A DNA stretch of 29,254 nt, taken from IMG/VR virus record IMGVR_UViG_3300037961_002018, positions 1 to 29,254 of that record, one strand, 5' to 3'. Made by a program: the position numbers and the translations under genes. Below the pieces are notes generated by a model. The model saw only the letters and a list, made by a program, of their open reading frames with translations. It was not told the origin of the DNA and ran no database searches. The stretch is from a virus. Below are positions 1 to 8,151 of this stretch, piece after piece; the stretch's first letter is position 1, and each line of letters begins with the position of its first letter.

Positions 1-1
1 T

Positions 2-337
2 CAATTTGTTGGTGGCACAACGCTTACACCGGGCTTCTTTATACTGGGGCCAACTCCAGATCAGGCGTATAATGTACAGATAAATTACTATTATGACCCA
101 CCATCTATTGTAACCGCAGGTACAACATGGTTGGGTGACAATGCCGAAACAGCTTTGCTGTATGGTGCATTACTAGAGGCGTACTCTTACATGAAGGGCG
201 ATACAGATCTTATGAATGAGTATAGAAAACAACATCAACTAGCTATGCAAGCATTTACCAAGGTGGGTGGTCTGCTTCAACAGGATGGCTATAGAAATGG
301 GGAGGAGGGCTATAGCCCTGACGAAGCTAATGTTTAA
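2..337 (+). CDS. Head-tail adaptor protein, gp6/SU10-adaptor-like (5' partial)
   Basis: The frame is open from the first codon in the window, so the gene starts upstream; 111 codons are visible. The fragment runs from a beta-rich part (GGTTLTPGFF, NVQINYYYDPP) into a helical C-terminus (AETALLYGALLEAYSYMKGD, then MNEYRKQHQLAMQAF). This layout is typical of phage gp6-like/SU10-type adaptors, which form a ring under the portal and join head to tail. A TTG at 131 is internal because the conserved fold extends upstream of it. The stop overlaps the next gene's ATG by 8 nt, which suggests translational coupling. The family call is from remembered patterns, not a search. Confidence 0.6.
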   Translation, partial: QFVGGTTLTPGFFILGPTPDQAYNVQINYYYDPPSIVTAGTTWLGDNAETALLYGALLEAYSYMKGDTDLMNEYRKQHQLAMQAFTKVGGLLQQDGYRNGEEGYSPDEANV

Positions 338-623
338 GTTTAACGTAGATATACCAAAAGATCCTATAGTTAACATACAGACTACAGAGAATAGAGGGTT
401 TACACCTGACGAAGTGGCAGAGAGATGTGTAGAGAAACTGATAAGTGTTTCTGATACTACACACCCCGCTATTCGAGATCAGGCACAAGCCTTCAAAAAG
501 CACATGGAAAAAGTGGTTGCATTTTATATGCGAGAGGCTATTCGCAGTGACCGCACAACCGTGTATAATGCCTTGAAAGACGCGGGGCATCCTAAACTTG
601 CCGAACTAATAAGGAGATTATGA
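330..623 (+). CDS. Conserved small phage protein (97 aa), function unknown
   Basis: I place the start at ATG 330 (MFKFNVDIPKD), overlapping the adaptor stop. An upstream in-frame extension to 267 would only re-read adaptor sequence. The protein has a short N-terminal strand region, then a helical body (PDEVAERCVEKL, KKHMEKVVAFYMREAI) and the C-terminus GHPKLAELIRRL. It resembles a small conserved protein found beside adaptor genes in marine podovirus-like phages, but I know no function for it. Its place between the adaptor and the first tail gene suggests a connector or assembly role. The AAGGAG before the next gene lies inside its last codons. Confidence 0.7.
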   Translation: MFKFNVDIPKDPIVNIQTTENRGFTPDEVAERCVEKLISVSDTTHPAIRDQAQAFKKHMEKVVAFYMREAIRSDRTTVYNALKDAGHPKLAELIRRL

Positions 624-624
624 T

Positions 625-1071
625 ATGGCATTTTCTGGTAACTACATGTGTACGTCCTTCAAGCAAGAACTTCTTGAGGGAGCGCACAACTTCAAAAACT
701 CAGGAGGCGATGTATTCAAGTTAGCAATGTATACAAATAGTGCTTCTTTTAACGCAGCTACAACTGCTTACACAACTTCTAACGAAGTAAGTGGATCTGG
801 TTATACTGCAGGTGGTGGGACTCTAGTAAGAGTAGATCCAACAACATCAGGCACAACAGCTTTGACAGACTTTGCTGATCTGACTTTCTCTAATGCTACT
901 GTGACTGCTCGCGGTGCTTTGATTTACAATACTACAACAGGTAGTGGATCAAGCACAACAGATACAGTCGTTGTATTGGACTTTGGTTCTGACAAAACTT
1001 CTACAGCAGGTGATTTTACTATTCAGTTCCCTGCAGCAGATGCTTCTAACGCTATTATTCGTATAGCATAG
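625..1071 (+). CDS. Conserved virion-type protein with fibre-like C-terminus (148 aa)
   Basis: It begins MAFSGNYMCTSFKQELLEG after AAGGAG at 611-616. A short helical N-terminus is followed by Ser/Thr/Gly/Ala-rich beta sequence and the ending DASNAIIRIA. That ending resembles the R-I-A/S endings of the three small fibre proteins at 3957-5355. Proteins of this form are common in marine phage tail regions and are usually called structural; I know no precise function. It ends in TAG, and the next gene is in the same reading frame 15 nt later. The coding assignment is firm; the role is inferred from position. Confidence 0.7.
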   Translation: MAFSGNYMCTSFKQELLEGAHNFKNSGGDVFKLAMYTNSASFNAATTAYTTSNEVSGSGYTAGGGTLVRVDPTTSGTTALTDFADLTFSNATVTARGALIYNTTTGSGSSTTDTVVVLDFGSDKTSTAGDFTIQFPAADASNAIIRIA

Positions 1072-1086
1072 TCTGAAGGTGATGTT

Positions 1087-1887
1087 GTGGTCAAATTCGC
1101 AGATAGAGTTAGGGTAGGTACAAGTACAACTGGTACTGGAACTATAACATTAGGGTCAGCGGAAACAGGCTACCAAACTTTTGCCTCTGGTGGTGTTAGT
1201 AACGGAGATACTGTTAGGTATGTAATAGAAGATGGAGTTAGTGCTTGGGAGATTGGGACAGGTGTTTACACTCACTCAGGCACTACTCTAACCAGAGTTT
1301 TAACTTCTAGTTCTACGGGATCTCTACTAAATCTTAGTGGTAATGCAAAGGTTTTTATAAGTCCTTCTGCTGCAGATTTAGTTTTAGCTCCTAATGCTTT
1401 TAATGTTAACGAGTTTACAGCTACAGCAAACCAAACGACATTTTCGGTAAACTACACAGTAGGCACTATTGATGTCTTTTTAAACGGCGTTAAGCTACTA
1501 CAGGGAGATTATACAGCAACAAATGGTACAAGTGTTGTCTTGGATCATGGCGCTGCTGTAAATGACAAAGTAGAAGTTGTGGAATATGGACTTGGCGATA
1601 GCAATCTTTCCACATTCTCAAACACTTTTACATTGCCCGGATCTGATGGGTCAAATGGGCAAGCGTTAGTTACAAATGGTAGTGGGACACTTAGTTTTTC
1701 TACTATCTCTGGTGGGGGTGGAGCTACTGGTGGTGGTAGTGACGAAGTTTTTCACGAAAACTCTACCACAGTTACAACAAGTTATACTTTAACTACAAAT
1801 AAAAATGCCATGTCGGTAGGCCCGATTACGATAAATAGTGGGGCGACTGTTACAGTCCCTTCAGGAGCTAGGTGGGTGTTGCTATAA
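1087..1887 (+). CDS. Modular tail fibre protein (266 aa)
   Basis: The start is GTG at 1087, preceded by a GAAGGTG-like ribosome site; no in-frame ATG lies nearby. Three modules can be seen. The N-terminal ~95 residues ([19 protein letters not shown] to FISPSAADL) match a fibre module common in phages. Residues ~105-165 carry the [14 protein letters not shown] / [14 protein letters not shown] unit found in many marine and cyanophage fibres. The C-terminus ([21 protein letters not shown]) is a short beta-helical cap seen on other marine fibres. A Gly-rich hinge precedes the cap. The gene ends in TAATG shared with the next start. It most likely contributes to a trimeric fibre or its tip. Confidence 0.75.
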   Translation: MVKFADRVRVGTSTTGTGTITLGSAETGYQTFASGGVSNGDTVRYVIEDGVSAWEIGTGVYTHSGTTLTRVLTSSSTGSLLNLSGNAKVFISPSAADLVLAPNAFNVNEFTATANQTTFSVNYTVGTIDVFLNGVKLLQGDYTATNGTSVVLDHGAAVNDKVEVVEYGLGDSNLSTFSNTFTLPGSDGSNGQALVTNGSGTLSFSTISGGGGATGGGSDEVFHENSTTVTTSYTLTTNKNAMSVGPITINSGATVTVPSGARWVLL

Positions 1888-3044
1888 TGACTGAAATAAA
1901 AGTTGATAACGTACAGAATGCAGCAGGTTCAGGAAAACCAAACTTTCCTGTGTCTCCTACACACTCTGCAGGTTCAGCCCTTTCTACGCTAAACACATAC
2001 TCGTATACATCTTCTGGTTCAGAGCCAAGCAGTCCTAAAAATGGAGCTTTGTGGTGGGACAGCGGCAACGATAAAGTTATGGTTTATATAGCAGGTGAGT
2101 TTAAGGAGATTGAGTTAAACGCTTCTTCTGGTGCTACTTTTACTTGGGGCGGTGATAGAGGTGTTTTTGCTTCTGGTTATGCAAGCGGAACTTATCAAAA
2201 TACAATAGATTATATTAATTTAACCTCTGCAGGTAATGCTACCGATTTTGGTGATACAACAGAAACAAGAAACGGAGCTAGGGCAACTGGAAGCTCAACT
2301 CGATTTGTTACTGGTACAGGTTATACTGGAAGTGGCTATAGTCAAAATTTGGATTATATAACCACTGCAACCACAGGAAATGCCTCTGATTTTGGTGATC
2401 ATACACATACTGGAATTAGTGGATTGAATCATGGTATTGTATCAAGCGGCACAAGAGGATTATTTGCAGGTGGATATTCTTCTAGTCTTTCTGCCAGAGT
2501 CAATGAAATCACTTATATAACTATAGCTAATACTGGAAACACGACAGATTTCGGAGACCTTACTGTATCACTAAATAATGCTGCAGGTGCAGGTGATGGG
2601 TCTAGAGGTTTATTTGGAGGCGGTCAGAACGCAAGCTTTGGGTATGAAAATACAATAGCGTATGTAACTATTGATACTACAGGAAATGCCACAGATTTCG
2701 GAGACCTTACTTTAGGAAGAAAAGAAGGCTCTGGAGCTGCAGATACTACTAGGTCTCTTTTTCTTGGTGGCGCTCCTTCGACAACAACACAAGGGACTGT
2801 AATCGATTATGTTACAACTCAAACTGCAGGGAATGCTACCGATTTTGGAGATCTTCTTAGTTACAGGTTTGATGGCGCTGCAAGCAGTAATGGAACAAAG
2901 GCAGTAATGACGGGTTATTACGCAGGTGCTACATCAAATGTAATTGAGCAAGTTACTATACAAACCCCCGGAAATGCAACAGACTTCGGTGATCTTACTT
3001 TAGGAAGAACTGGACATGCTGGAGGATCAGGAACAGCATCATGA
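1887..3044 (+). CDS. Kelch-repeat tail fibre, predicted six-bladed propeller, copy A (385 aa)
   Basis: The start is ATG 1887, overlapping the upstream TAA as TAATG; a GTG 15 nt earlier is less likely. Residues 1-45 form a short fibre anchor ([20 protein letters not shown]). Residues ~46-75 carry the module EPSSPKNGALWWDSGND, shared by three later paralogues. The rest is six repeats of about 48 residues, each ending in a motif like TGNATDFGDLT and starting with a GLFxGG-like strand. Six such units fit a closed six-bladed propeller. I infer a receptor-binding or displayed tip protein. The gene overlaps the next one by ATGA. The structure is predicted, not shown. Confidence 0.75.
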   Translation: MTEIKVDNVQNAAGSGKPNFPVSPTHSAGSALSTLNTYSYTSSGSEPSSPKNGALWWDSGNDKVMVYIAGEFKEIELNASSGATFTWGGDRGVFASGYASGTYQNTIDYINLTSAGNATDFGDTTETRNGARATGSSTRFVTGTGYTGSGYSQNLDYITTATTGNASDFGDHTHTGISGLNHGIVSSGTRGLFAGGYSSSLSARVNEITYITIANTGNTTDFGDLTVSLNNAAGAGDGSRGLFGGGQNASFGYENTIAYVTIDTTGNATDFGDLTLGRKEGSGAADTTRSLFLGGAPSTTTQGTVIDYVTTQTAGNATDFGDLLSYRFDGAASSNGTKAVMTGYYAGATSNVIEQVTIQTPGNATDFGDLTLGRTGHAGGSGTAS

Positions 3045-3973
3045 CAAAATCAAGAAACAGACAATTCGCAGATTTAGCTGATTCAGCTAGTATAATAGAT
3101 GGGTCAACAGCTTCTTATACAACGGCAGAAGAAACTAAACTATCAGGTATAGCCGCAAGTGCTAACAACTATGTTCACCCTAACCATAGTGGCGAGGTTA
3201 CAAGCTCTGCTGATGGTGCAACAGCTATTGCAAGTAACGTAGTTGACGAAGATAATTTAAAAGTAAGTAACTCACCTACAAATGGATACTTCCTTTCAGC
3301 ACAGTCAGGAAATACAGGTGGATTAACTTGGGCAGCTCCTCCTGCAGGTTATTCAGATAGTGACGTTGACGCACACTTAGCAACAGCAACTGTTAACCTC
3401 GATGCTTCAAATGACCGATTAGGTATAGGGACTAGCTCCCCTCAGAATAAGCTTGACATTGAACATACAACTAATGGGTTTCTCACACTCAGAAGATCAT
3501 CTCCTAGCAGTGGTACTGGTGAGTTCGCAATCAATGTAGAAAGCACCAGTCAGCCAACATTTGCTTTTGATAGCACAACAAACCTTGTATTCGGCACATC
3601 GACTGATCCAAGCGCTCAAAGTGGATTCACAGAAAGAGCAAGAATTACTAACGCAGGAGTTGTTCAAGCTGCTACATTTAACGCCACTTCAGACGCAACT
3701 TTAAAAACAAACATCGTACCAATACAAAACCCATTAGATATATTAGAAAAAATAACAGGCGTTTCTTTTGATTGGAGAGACAATGAAGGAAGCGCAGAGG
3801 GTGTATTAGCCCAAGATGTAGAGCAAGTTCTGCCCAACGCAGTTTCAACAGATGAAAAAGGTAAGAAGTCAGTAAGCTACAACAACCTAGTCGGTGTGCT
3901 TATTGAGGCAGTTAAAGGTCAACAAGAACAGATTAACAAGCTGAAGGATAAATTAAATGGGCTTTCAGGTTAA
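3041..3973 (+). CDS. Tail fibre with C-terminal peptidase S74 intramolecular chaperone (310 aa)
   Basis: The N-terminal ~100 residues are a common fibre shaft (YVHPNHSGEVTSS, LKVSNSPTNGYFLSAQS). A region near residue 128 reads LGIGTSSPQNKLDI, typical of S74 fibres. The C-terminal ~95 residues are an S74 (endosialidase-type) chaperone: S217-D218-ATL-K222, then GVSFDWRD, EGVLAQDVEQVLP, YNNLVGVLIEAVK and a terminal coiled coil. In this family the chaperone trimerises the fibre and cuts itself off just before the Ser of the SDxxxK motif, so about 216 residues should remain on the mature fibre. It starts by ATGA overlap with the upstream gene, and its last 17 nt overlap the next gene. Confidence 0.88.
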   Translation: MTKSRNRQFADLADSASIIDGSTASYTTAEETKLSGIAASANNYVHPNHSGEVTSSADGATAIASNVVDEDNLKVSNSPTNGYFLSAQSGNTGGLTWAAPPAGYSDSDVDAHLATATVNLDASNDRLGIGTSSPQNKLDIEHTTNGFLTLRRSSPSSGTGEFAINVESTSQPTFAFDSTTNLVFGTSTDPSAQSGFTERARITNAGVVQAATFNATSDATLKTNIVPIQNPLDILEKITGVSFDWRDNEGSAEGVLAQDVEQVLPNAVSTDEKGKKSVSYNNLVGVLIEAVKGQQEQINKLKDKLNGLSG

Positions 3974-4484
3974 CGGTGTTGAGTGGATTAATAGCAGTGG
4001 GCATTTTACCCAAGGTTTAAAAACTGCACAAAACACTGCTATGACTGGTACAGGCTCGATGACCACTAATACGGCGGCTGTTGGAACCTTTGGTACTAGT
4101 CGTAACACCGTAGGTAGTGTTACGCTTGGTGTTGCTTATGATGGTTCGCCTACTTATAGTGCAACCGCTTTAAACACTTTTCAGTTTGCCGCTGGTGTCC
4201 CCGGTGGTTGGACTATTGCAGGGATAGAACCCTATGGTTCAGGTAGCCCGGGTTCTACTATAAGGGATATGGTCGATATGAATTTCAGTTATGGCGCTTA
4301 TCCATTTTACGATAGTAATTGGCGGTTAGCTCAGGGTTGGTGGGGTGGCAGCTCACATTTATCAGGGCAAACCCAAAACTCAGATTATGTTAGAAATTTT
4401 TCTGGAACTTGGAGTGTTTATTCCCCCGGATCGGAACGAGGTTCTAGCTATTGGCCTAGCAATATATACATGAGGATTGCGTAA
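3957..4484 (+). CDS. Small fibre-tip protein, family member 1 of 3 (175 aa)
   Basis: It starts MGFQVNGVEWINSSGHF, inside the last 17 nt of the S74 fibre gene. The N-terminal ~35 residues (FQVNG, then a short loop and GTGSM) are shared with the next two genes, and all three end in the pattern aromatic/Leu-x-R-I-(A/S), here IYMRIA. The middle is Gly/Ser/Trp-rich and differs from its neighbours. I do not recognise a catalytic site. Shared ends with a variable middle suggest alternative receptor-binding tips or fibre subunits on one attachment point. The TAATG overlap with the following gene suggests coupled translation. Confidence 0.65.
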   Translation: MGFQVNGVEWINSSGHFTQGLKTAQNTAMTGTGSMTTNTAAVGTFGTSRNTVGSVTLGVAYDGSPTYSATALNTFQFAAGVPGGWTIAGIEPYGSGSPGSTIRDMVDMNFSYGAYPFYDSNWRLAQGWWGGSSHLSGQTQNSDYVRNFSGTWSVYSPGSERGSSYWPSNIYMRIA

Positions 4485-4882
4485 TGGCTTTTCAAGTAAA
4501 TGGAACAGCAGTTATAGATGGCTCAAGAAACTTTCAATCTAGTGCTTTTCCTAAAACAGTAAATGGTTTTAGCATAGTGGGTTCTGGTGATATGAAATAC
4601 GTCAGACCTACAACTTATGGTGCTGTCGGAACTTTTACTATTCAGTGTTGTTCTACTTCAACAGGTAGTAATAATTTTAATTCAGGAACAACTGTGGCAG
4701 GGTCAACTTTAATGGTTTTGGTAATAAGTGGAAGGTATTATTCTTTTGACACAACAAGAGGTCATAATACTTCTGATTTACAATCTTATGCCCAATCTGG
4801 AACATGGCGTTCTCTTAGTCACCAAGCATTTGATACAAGTGCAGGTAAGCATATGAATATACTTTGGGCTAGGATTTCATAA
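4484..4882 (+). CDS. Small fibre-tip protein, family member 2 of 3 (132 aa)
   Basis: It starts MAFQVNGTAVIDGSRNF, with the FQVNG head of the family, followed by VNGFSIVGSGDMK, which matches NSILGSGNI in member 3. It ends NILWARIS. The middle ~80 residues contain two adjacent cysteines (TIQCCSTS) and have no clear similarity to members 1 or 3. TAATG overlaps sit at both ends of the gene. The NG-x-S-I-x-GSG segment resembles the short shaft unit of many phage fibres. I infer a small variable adhesin subunit; the function is not shown. Confidence 0.65.
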   Translation: MAFQVNGTAVIDGSRNFQSSAFPKTVNGFSIVGSGDMKYVRPTTYGAVGTFTIQCCSTSTGSNNFNSGTTVAGSTLMVLVISGRYYSFDTTRGHNTSDLQSYAQSGTWRSLSHQAFDTSAGKHMNILWARIS

Positions 4883-5355
4883 TGGGGTTTCAGATAAACG
4901 GCACAACAGTTTTAGATTCTAGTGGCATACAAAACAATGCAAATAGTTTTAGAACATTGGACGGAAACAGCATCTTAGGATCTGGTAATATCACTGACAG
5001 TGGCCCGGCTGATGCTTTATACTATGGTAAAGTTGGTGTTTATACTTGGTCAAATTATATACCACCTGTTACATCAGGACAGGCAGTATCAAATGTTGAT
5101 ACCACTGCTACAGTGGCAGCAGGTGGAACTGTTCCAGCAAGTCATCTTGGCAAGGGTGACCAACATTTGACATTTGAGTATTTTGTGGGAGTTATGGAAC
5201 CTTCTCAAACAACTGGTTGGTATAATACATCATCAATAACAGGTAGGCCAAATGCTCATGCTAGCCCACTTTACACAGGATATTCGGGAACATATCGAAA
5301 TATGCTCGCACCAAAAAAAGGACGATATGCAAGTCTATGGATAAGGATTTCATAA
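4882..5355 (+). CDS. Small fibre-tip protein, family member 3 of 3 (157 aa)
   Basis: It starts MGFQINGTTVLDSSG and carries the shaft-like segment RTLDGNSILGSGNI; it ends ASLWIRIS. Like the other two members it combines conserved ends with a private middle (VGVYTWSNYIPP, FEYFVGVMEP). It overlaps the preceding gene by TAATG and is followed two bases later by the tail assembly chaperone gene. Three tandem paralogues of this size right after an S74 fibre look like a local duplication followed by divergence of the tips. No enzymatic motif is visible. Confidence 0.65.
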   Translation: MGFQINGTTVLDSSGIQNNANSFRTLDGNSILGSGNITDSGPADALYYGKVGVYTWSNYIPPVTSGQAVSNVDTTATVAAGGTVPASHLGKGDQHLTFEYFVGVMEPSQTTGWYNTSSITGRPNAHASPLYTGYSGTYRNMLAPKKGRYASLWIRIS

Positions 5356-5356
5356 A

Positions 5357-5800
5357 ATGACAACACCCAAAATCTGGCATATAGAAGAAGTTAGAAATGC
5401 AAAATCTTTAAACGAAGAAAATACTGATTTTGATTTAGAAATTAATCATCCAGAGTTTGGGTGGATACCTTACACCTTAACACCTGACGATCCTGATGGA
5501 AGCATTAGTAACTCTGAATTGTTATCTATGATGGGGTCAAGTTACGCACAATATGTTCCACCAACTTCTGAAGAAATAATCACACAGCAAGCGGCATCTG
5601 TAAGGTTTCAGAGGGACATGTTGTTGAAAACGCATGTTGACCCTATAGTTTCAAATAACTTGCGTTGGAATGATATGACTGATTCACAAAGAACGGAATG
5701 GACAGATTATCGCACAGCATTGCTCGATATAACTGATCAGTCAGGCTTTCCGCAAAATGTGACTTGGCCTACTGTCCCTGAAGGCTATGGATTTAGATAG
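5357..5800 (+). CDS. Phage tail assembly chaperone-like protein (147 aa)
   Basis: The C-terminal half matches the Phage_tail_APC (PF16778-type) pattern: VRFQRDMLLKTHVDPI, an SQRTEWTDYRTALLDIT segment and GFPQNVTWPTVPE at the end. The N-terminal half (KIWHIEEVRNAK to GWIPYTLTPDDPDG) is the variable portion usually found before this domain. Members are small non-virion or minor proteins encoded beside fibre genes and are thought to help fibres or tails assemble. Here it lies exactly between the three small fibre proteins and the last three kelch paralogues, which fits a helper for one or both groups. The family match is from memory. Confidence 0.75.
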   Translation: MTTPKIWHIEEVRNAKSLNEENTDFDLEINHPEFGWIPYTLTPDDPDGSISNSELLSMMGSSYAQYVPPTSEEIITQQAASVRFQRDMLLKTHVDPIVSNNLRWNDMTDSQRTEWTDYRTALLDITDQSGFPQNVTWPTVPEGYGFR

Positions 5801-5808
5801 GAAGTAAT

Positions 5809-7020
5809 ATGAGTACACTAAGAGTAAACACCATTACGAATAATGGAAGTGCCGTTGACCTACCTCAAAAATTTAAGATAGGCGGAAGCAACGTAGAGCA
5901 AGGATATACAGCTAGTGGAAGTGAACCTAGCAGTCCTGCAACAGGTGACTTTTGGTGGGATAGCAGTAACGAAAAACTGTACAGATATATCAGTGGTGAA
6001 TTTAAAGAGTTAAGTCTGGCTGGATCTTCTGCTCCTGTCTGGGGTGGTTTAAAAGGTTTTACCACAGGGGGCGGCGCTTACACTAATGCTGCAGGTTCTG
6101 GTAACCCACAGGGGCCAAGTAGTGGTTATCTGCAACAGATAGATAACTGGACTATAAATGATAGTACACAGGCTACTGATTTTGGTGATCTTAATATGAC
6201 TCAACCTAACTACACTTATGGAACGAGCAATAATACAAGAGGTGTAATTGCTTCTGGTTACCAAGGTAGCGGAACAGCCGCAAATCAACTAGACTACATA
6301 ACCTGTGCCACAGCAGGAAATGCTTCTGATTTTGGTGATCAGACTGTTGATAGAACAACTAGTATGGGATCTGTTGGTAATGGAACTCGTGGTATCTACG
6401 GTGGCGGATATAGTTTTGGTCAAAGCGGTTACATTAACACCATTGATTATGTAACTATCGCTAATACAGGTAATGCTGTAGACTTTGGGGATCTGTTAGG
6501 AGGGGAATCTGGTAATACAGGCGTATTGAAAAGTGGAGCCTCTTCTAATGACGAAACTACTGGGCTGTTCATGGGTGGGCATACACAAAGCCCGTATACT
6601 TATCAAAATAGAATACAAAAAATAACTATGGCGACAGCAGGAAATGCTACTGATCATGCAAATCTTACTGCAGCAAACGCATATTTTTTAAAGGGTGTAA
6701 TATCTGATAATACAACTGGAATAGTTGGAGGTGGTTATAACGGCTCTCAAGATGTTCAGTCTATAGATAGATTTACTATTGCCACTGGTGCAAATGCTAC
6801 TGATCATGGAGATCTACCTAATGGCGTTAATGATGGAGCCGCTGTTTCTAACGGTACTTACGGAGAGTTTGCAGGAAGTAATTTGGGAGCAGGAGTTGCC
6901 AGTGGCCCCAACCTTGATGGAAGAAGGTATGTAGTTACCATAGCAACCGCAGGTAATGCCTCCTTTATAGGAAATCTTGCTATTAGGTGGTATAGTACTT
7001 CGGGTTTTTCTGGGGCTTAG
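5809..7020 (+). CDS. Kelch-repeat tail fibre, predicted six-bladed propeller, copy B (403 aa)
   Basis: The anchor MSTLRVNTITNNGSAV is followed at residues ~39-70 by the shared module EPSSPATGDFWWDSSNE. Six repeats follow. Their hallmark motifs are more degraded than in the other copies: TQATDFGDL, AGNASDFGDQ, TGNAVDFGDL, AGNATDHANL, GANATDHGDL and AGNASFIGNL. It has extra insertions and ends STSGFSGA, close to the SGAAS endings of copies C and D. The start follows a GGAAG ribosome site. It is the most divergent of the four paralogues, which suggests an older or separately acquired tip. The receptor-binding role is inferred. Confidence 0.73.
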   Translation: MSTLRVNTITNNGSAVDLPQKFKIGGSNVEQGYTASGSEPSSPATGDFWWDSSNEKLYRYISGEFKELSLAGSSAPVWGGLKGFTTGGGAYTNAAGSGNPQGPSSGYLQQIDNWTINDSTQATDFGDLNMTQPNYTYGTSNNTRGVIASGYQGSGTAANQLDYITCATAGNASDFGDQTVDRTTSMGSVGNGTRGIYGGGYSFGQSGYINTIDYVTIANTGNAVDFGDLLGGESGNTGVLKSGASSNDETTGLFMGGHTQSPYTYQNRIQKITMATAGNATDHANLTAANAYFLKGVISDNTTGIVGGGYNGSQDVQSIDRFTIATGANATDHGDLPNGVNDGAAVSNGTYGEFAGSNLGAGVASGPNLDGRRYVVTIATAGNASFIGNLAIRWYSTSGFSGA

Positions 7021-7023
7021 AAT

Positions 7024-8151
7024 ATGAGTACTGCCGAAGAAGTTACAAAAATTAGTGACAGGGCAGGAACAGGTGCGGTCAACTTTTCTAATGGTTTCAA
7101 TGTAAACGGTTCTGACAGTGGCATCTCAAGCTTCACGCACACAGAGGGAGCAAATGAACCAAGTAGTCCTAGCAATGGGGACACATGGTGGGATAGCGAT
7201 AATGATATATACAAAGTATATATGAATAACGAATGGAAAGACTGGTTAGGAACCTCCACTCCTGCATTTGGTTGGGGCGGTGATAGAGGGATTACCGCAG
7301 CGGGAGATGGCGCAAGCACTTATAATACTATCGACTATTTTGATATAACTTCAGCAGGTAATGCGACTGATTTTGGTGACACATCGAGCGGCGCTAATAA
7401 AGTAGCAGCTATAAGCAATGCTTCAAGAATAGTTATTGGTAGTTTGCCGCCAAGTAACACACAGACTTTAGAATATATTACATCTTCTACAACAGGAAAC
7501 ACTACAGACTTTGGTGATCTAGTACAAGGGATGAGTTATTGCGGTGCGGTTAGCAATGGAACTAGAGGAGTTTGGGGCAGCAAATCGAACAGTGGAGCTA
7601 TGGAATACATTACTATAGCCAACACAGGTAATGCTACATCTTTTGGGTCTTTAGATTCTTCGAATTATTTTGCTAATAATGGCCCCGCTTGCGGTAGTGA
7701 TGGAAGTAGAGGACTATTTGCAGGTAACGGTAATGGGTCTAGTATCACAAACGAGATTCAATACATAACAATAGATACAACAGGAAACGCTACTAATTTT
7801 GGTACTCTAACTACTACATGGAGAGATTTTTATGGGTTTCAAAAAGTCTCCGATGCCACAAGAACAGTTTTTGGTGGAGGTTTGTCTACAGGAGGTAGCA
7901 ATAATACTATAGACTATGTTACAACTGGAACTACAGGAAACGCTACAGATTTTGGAGACATGACTACTGGAGTAAGAGGTTGCACAGGTACATCTAACGG
8001 CACTGTTGGTGTTTGGATGGGAGGATATACTTCTACTACTGTAAACACTATTCAGTCTGTAACTATACAAACACCCGCAAATGCTGCGGATTTTGGCGAC
8101 TTAACTGTTGCAAGGTATGAAAACGCAGGATCATCAGGAGCCGCATCATGA
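7024..8151 (+). CDS. Kelch-repeat tail fibre, predicted six-bladed propeller, copy C (375 aa)
   Basis: The N-terminal ~76 residues (SDRAGTGAVNFSNGF, GSDSGISSFTHTEGA, EPSSPSNGDTWWDSDND) are almost identical in protein to copy D. Six repeats follow with motifs such as SAGNATDFGDT, TTGNTTDFGDL, NTGNATSFGSL and TPANAADFGDL. The protein ends NAGSSGAAS. It starts three bases after the stop of copy B and overlaps copy D by ATGA. The conserved anchor and variable blades fit a set of receptor-binding tips sharing one docking site; this is inference. Confidence 0.75.
   Translation: MSTAEEVTKISDRAGTGAVNFSNGFNVNGSDSGISSFTHTEGANEPSSPSNGDTWWDSDNDIYKVYMNNEWKDWLGTSTPAFGWGGDRGITAAGDGASTYNTIDYFDITSAGNATDFGDTSSGANKVAAISNASRIVIGSLPPSNTQTLEYITSSTTGNTTDFGDLVQGMSYCGAVSNGTRGVWGSKSNSGAMEYITIANTGNATSFGSLDSSNYFANNGPACGSDGSRGLFAGNGNGSSITNEIQYITIDTTGNATNFGTLTTTWRDFYGFQKVSDATRTVFGGGLSTGGSNNTIDYVTTGTTGNATDFGDMTTGVRGCTGTSNGTVGVWMGGYTSTTVNTIQSVTIQTPANAADFGDLTVARYENAGSSGAAS

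Noticed and set aside
267-329. Longer N-terminus for the 97-residue gene
   Set aside because: It would re-read adaptor coding sequence; ATG 330 gives the natural start and an overlap typical of this operon.
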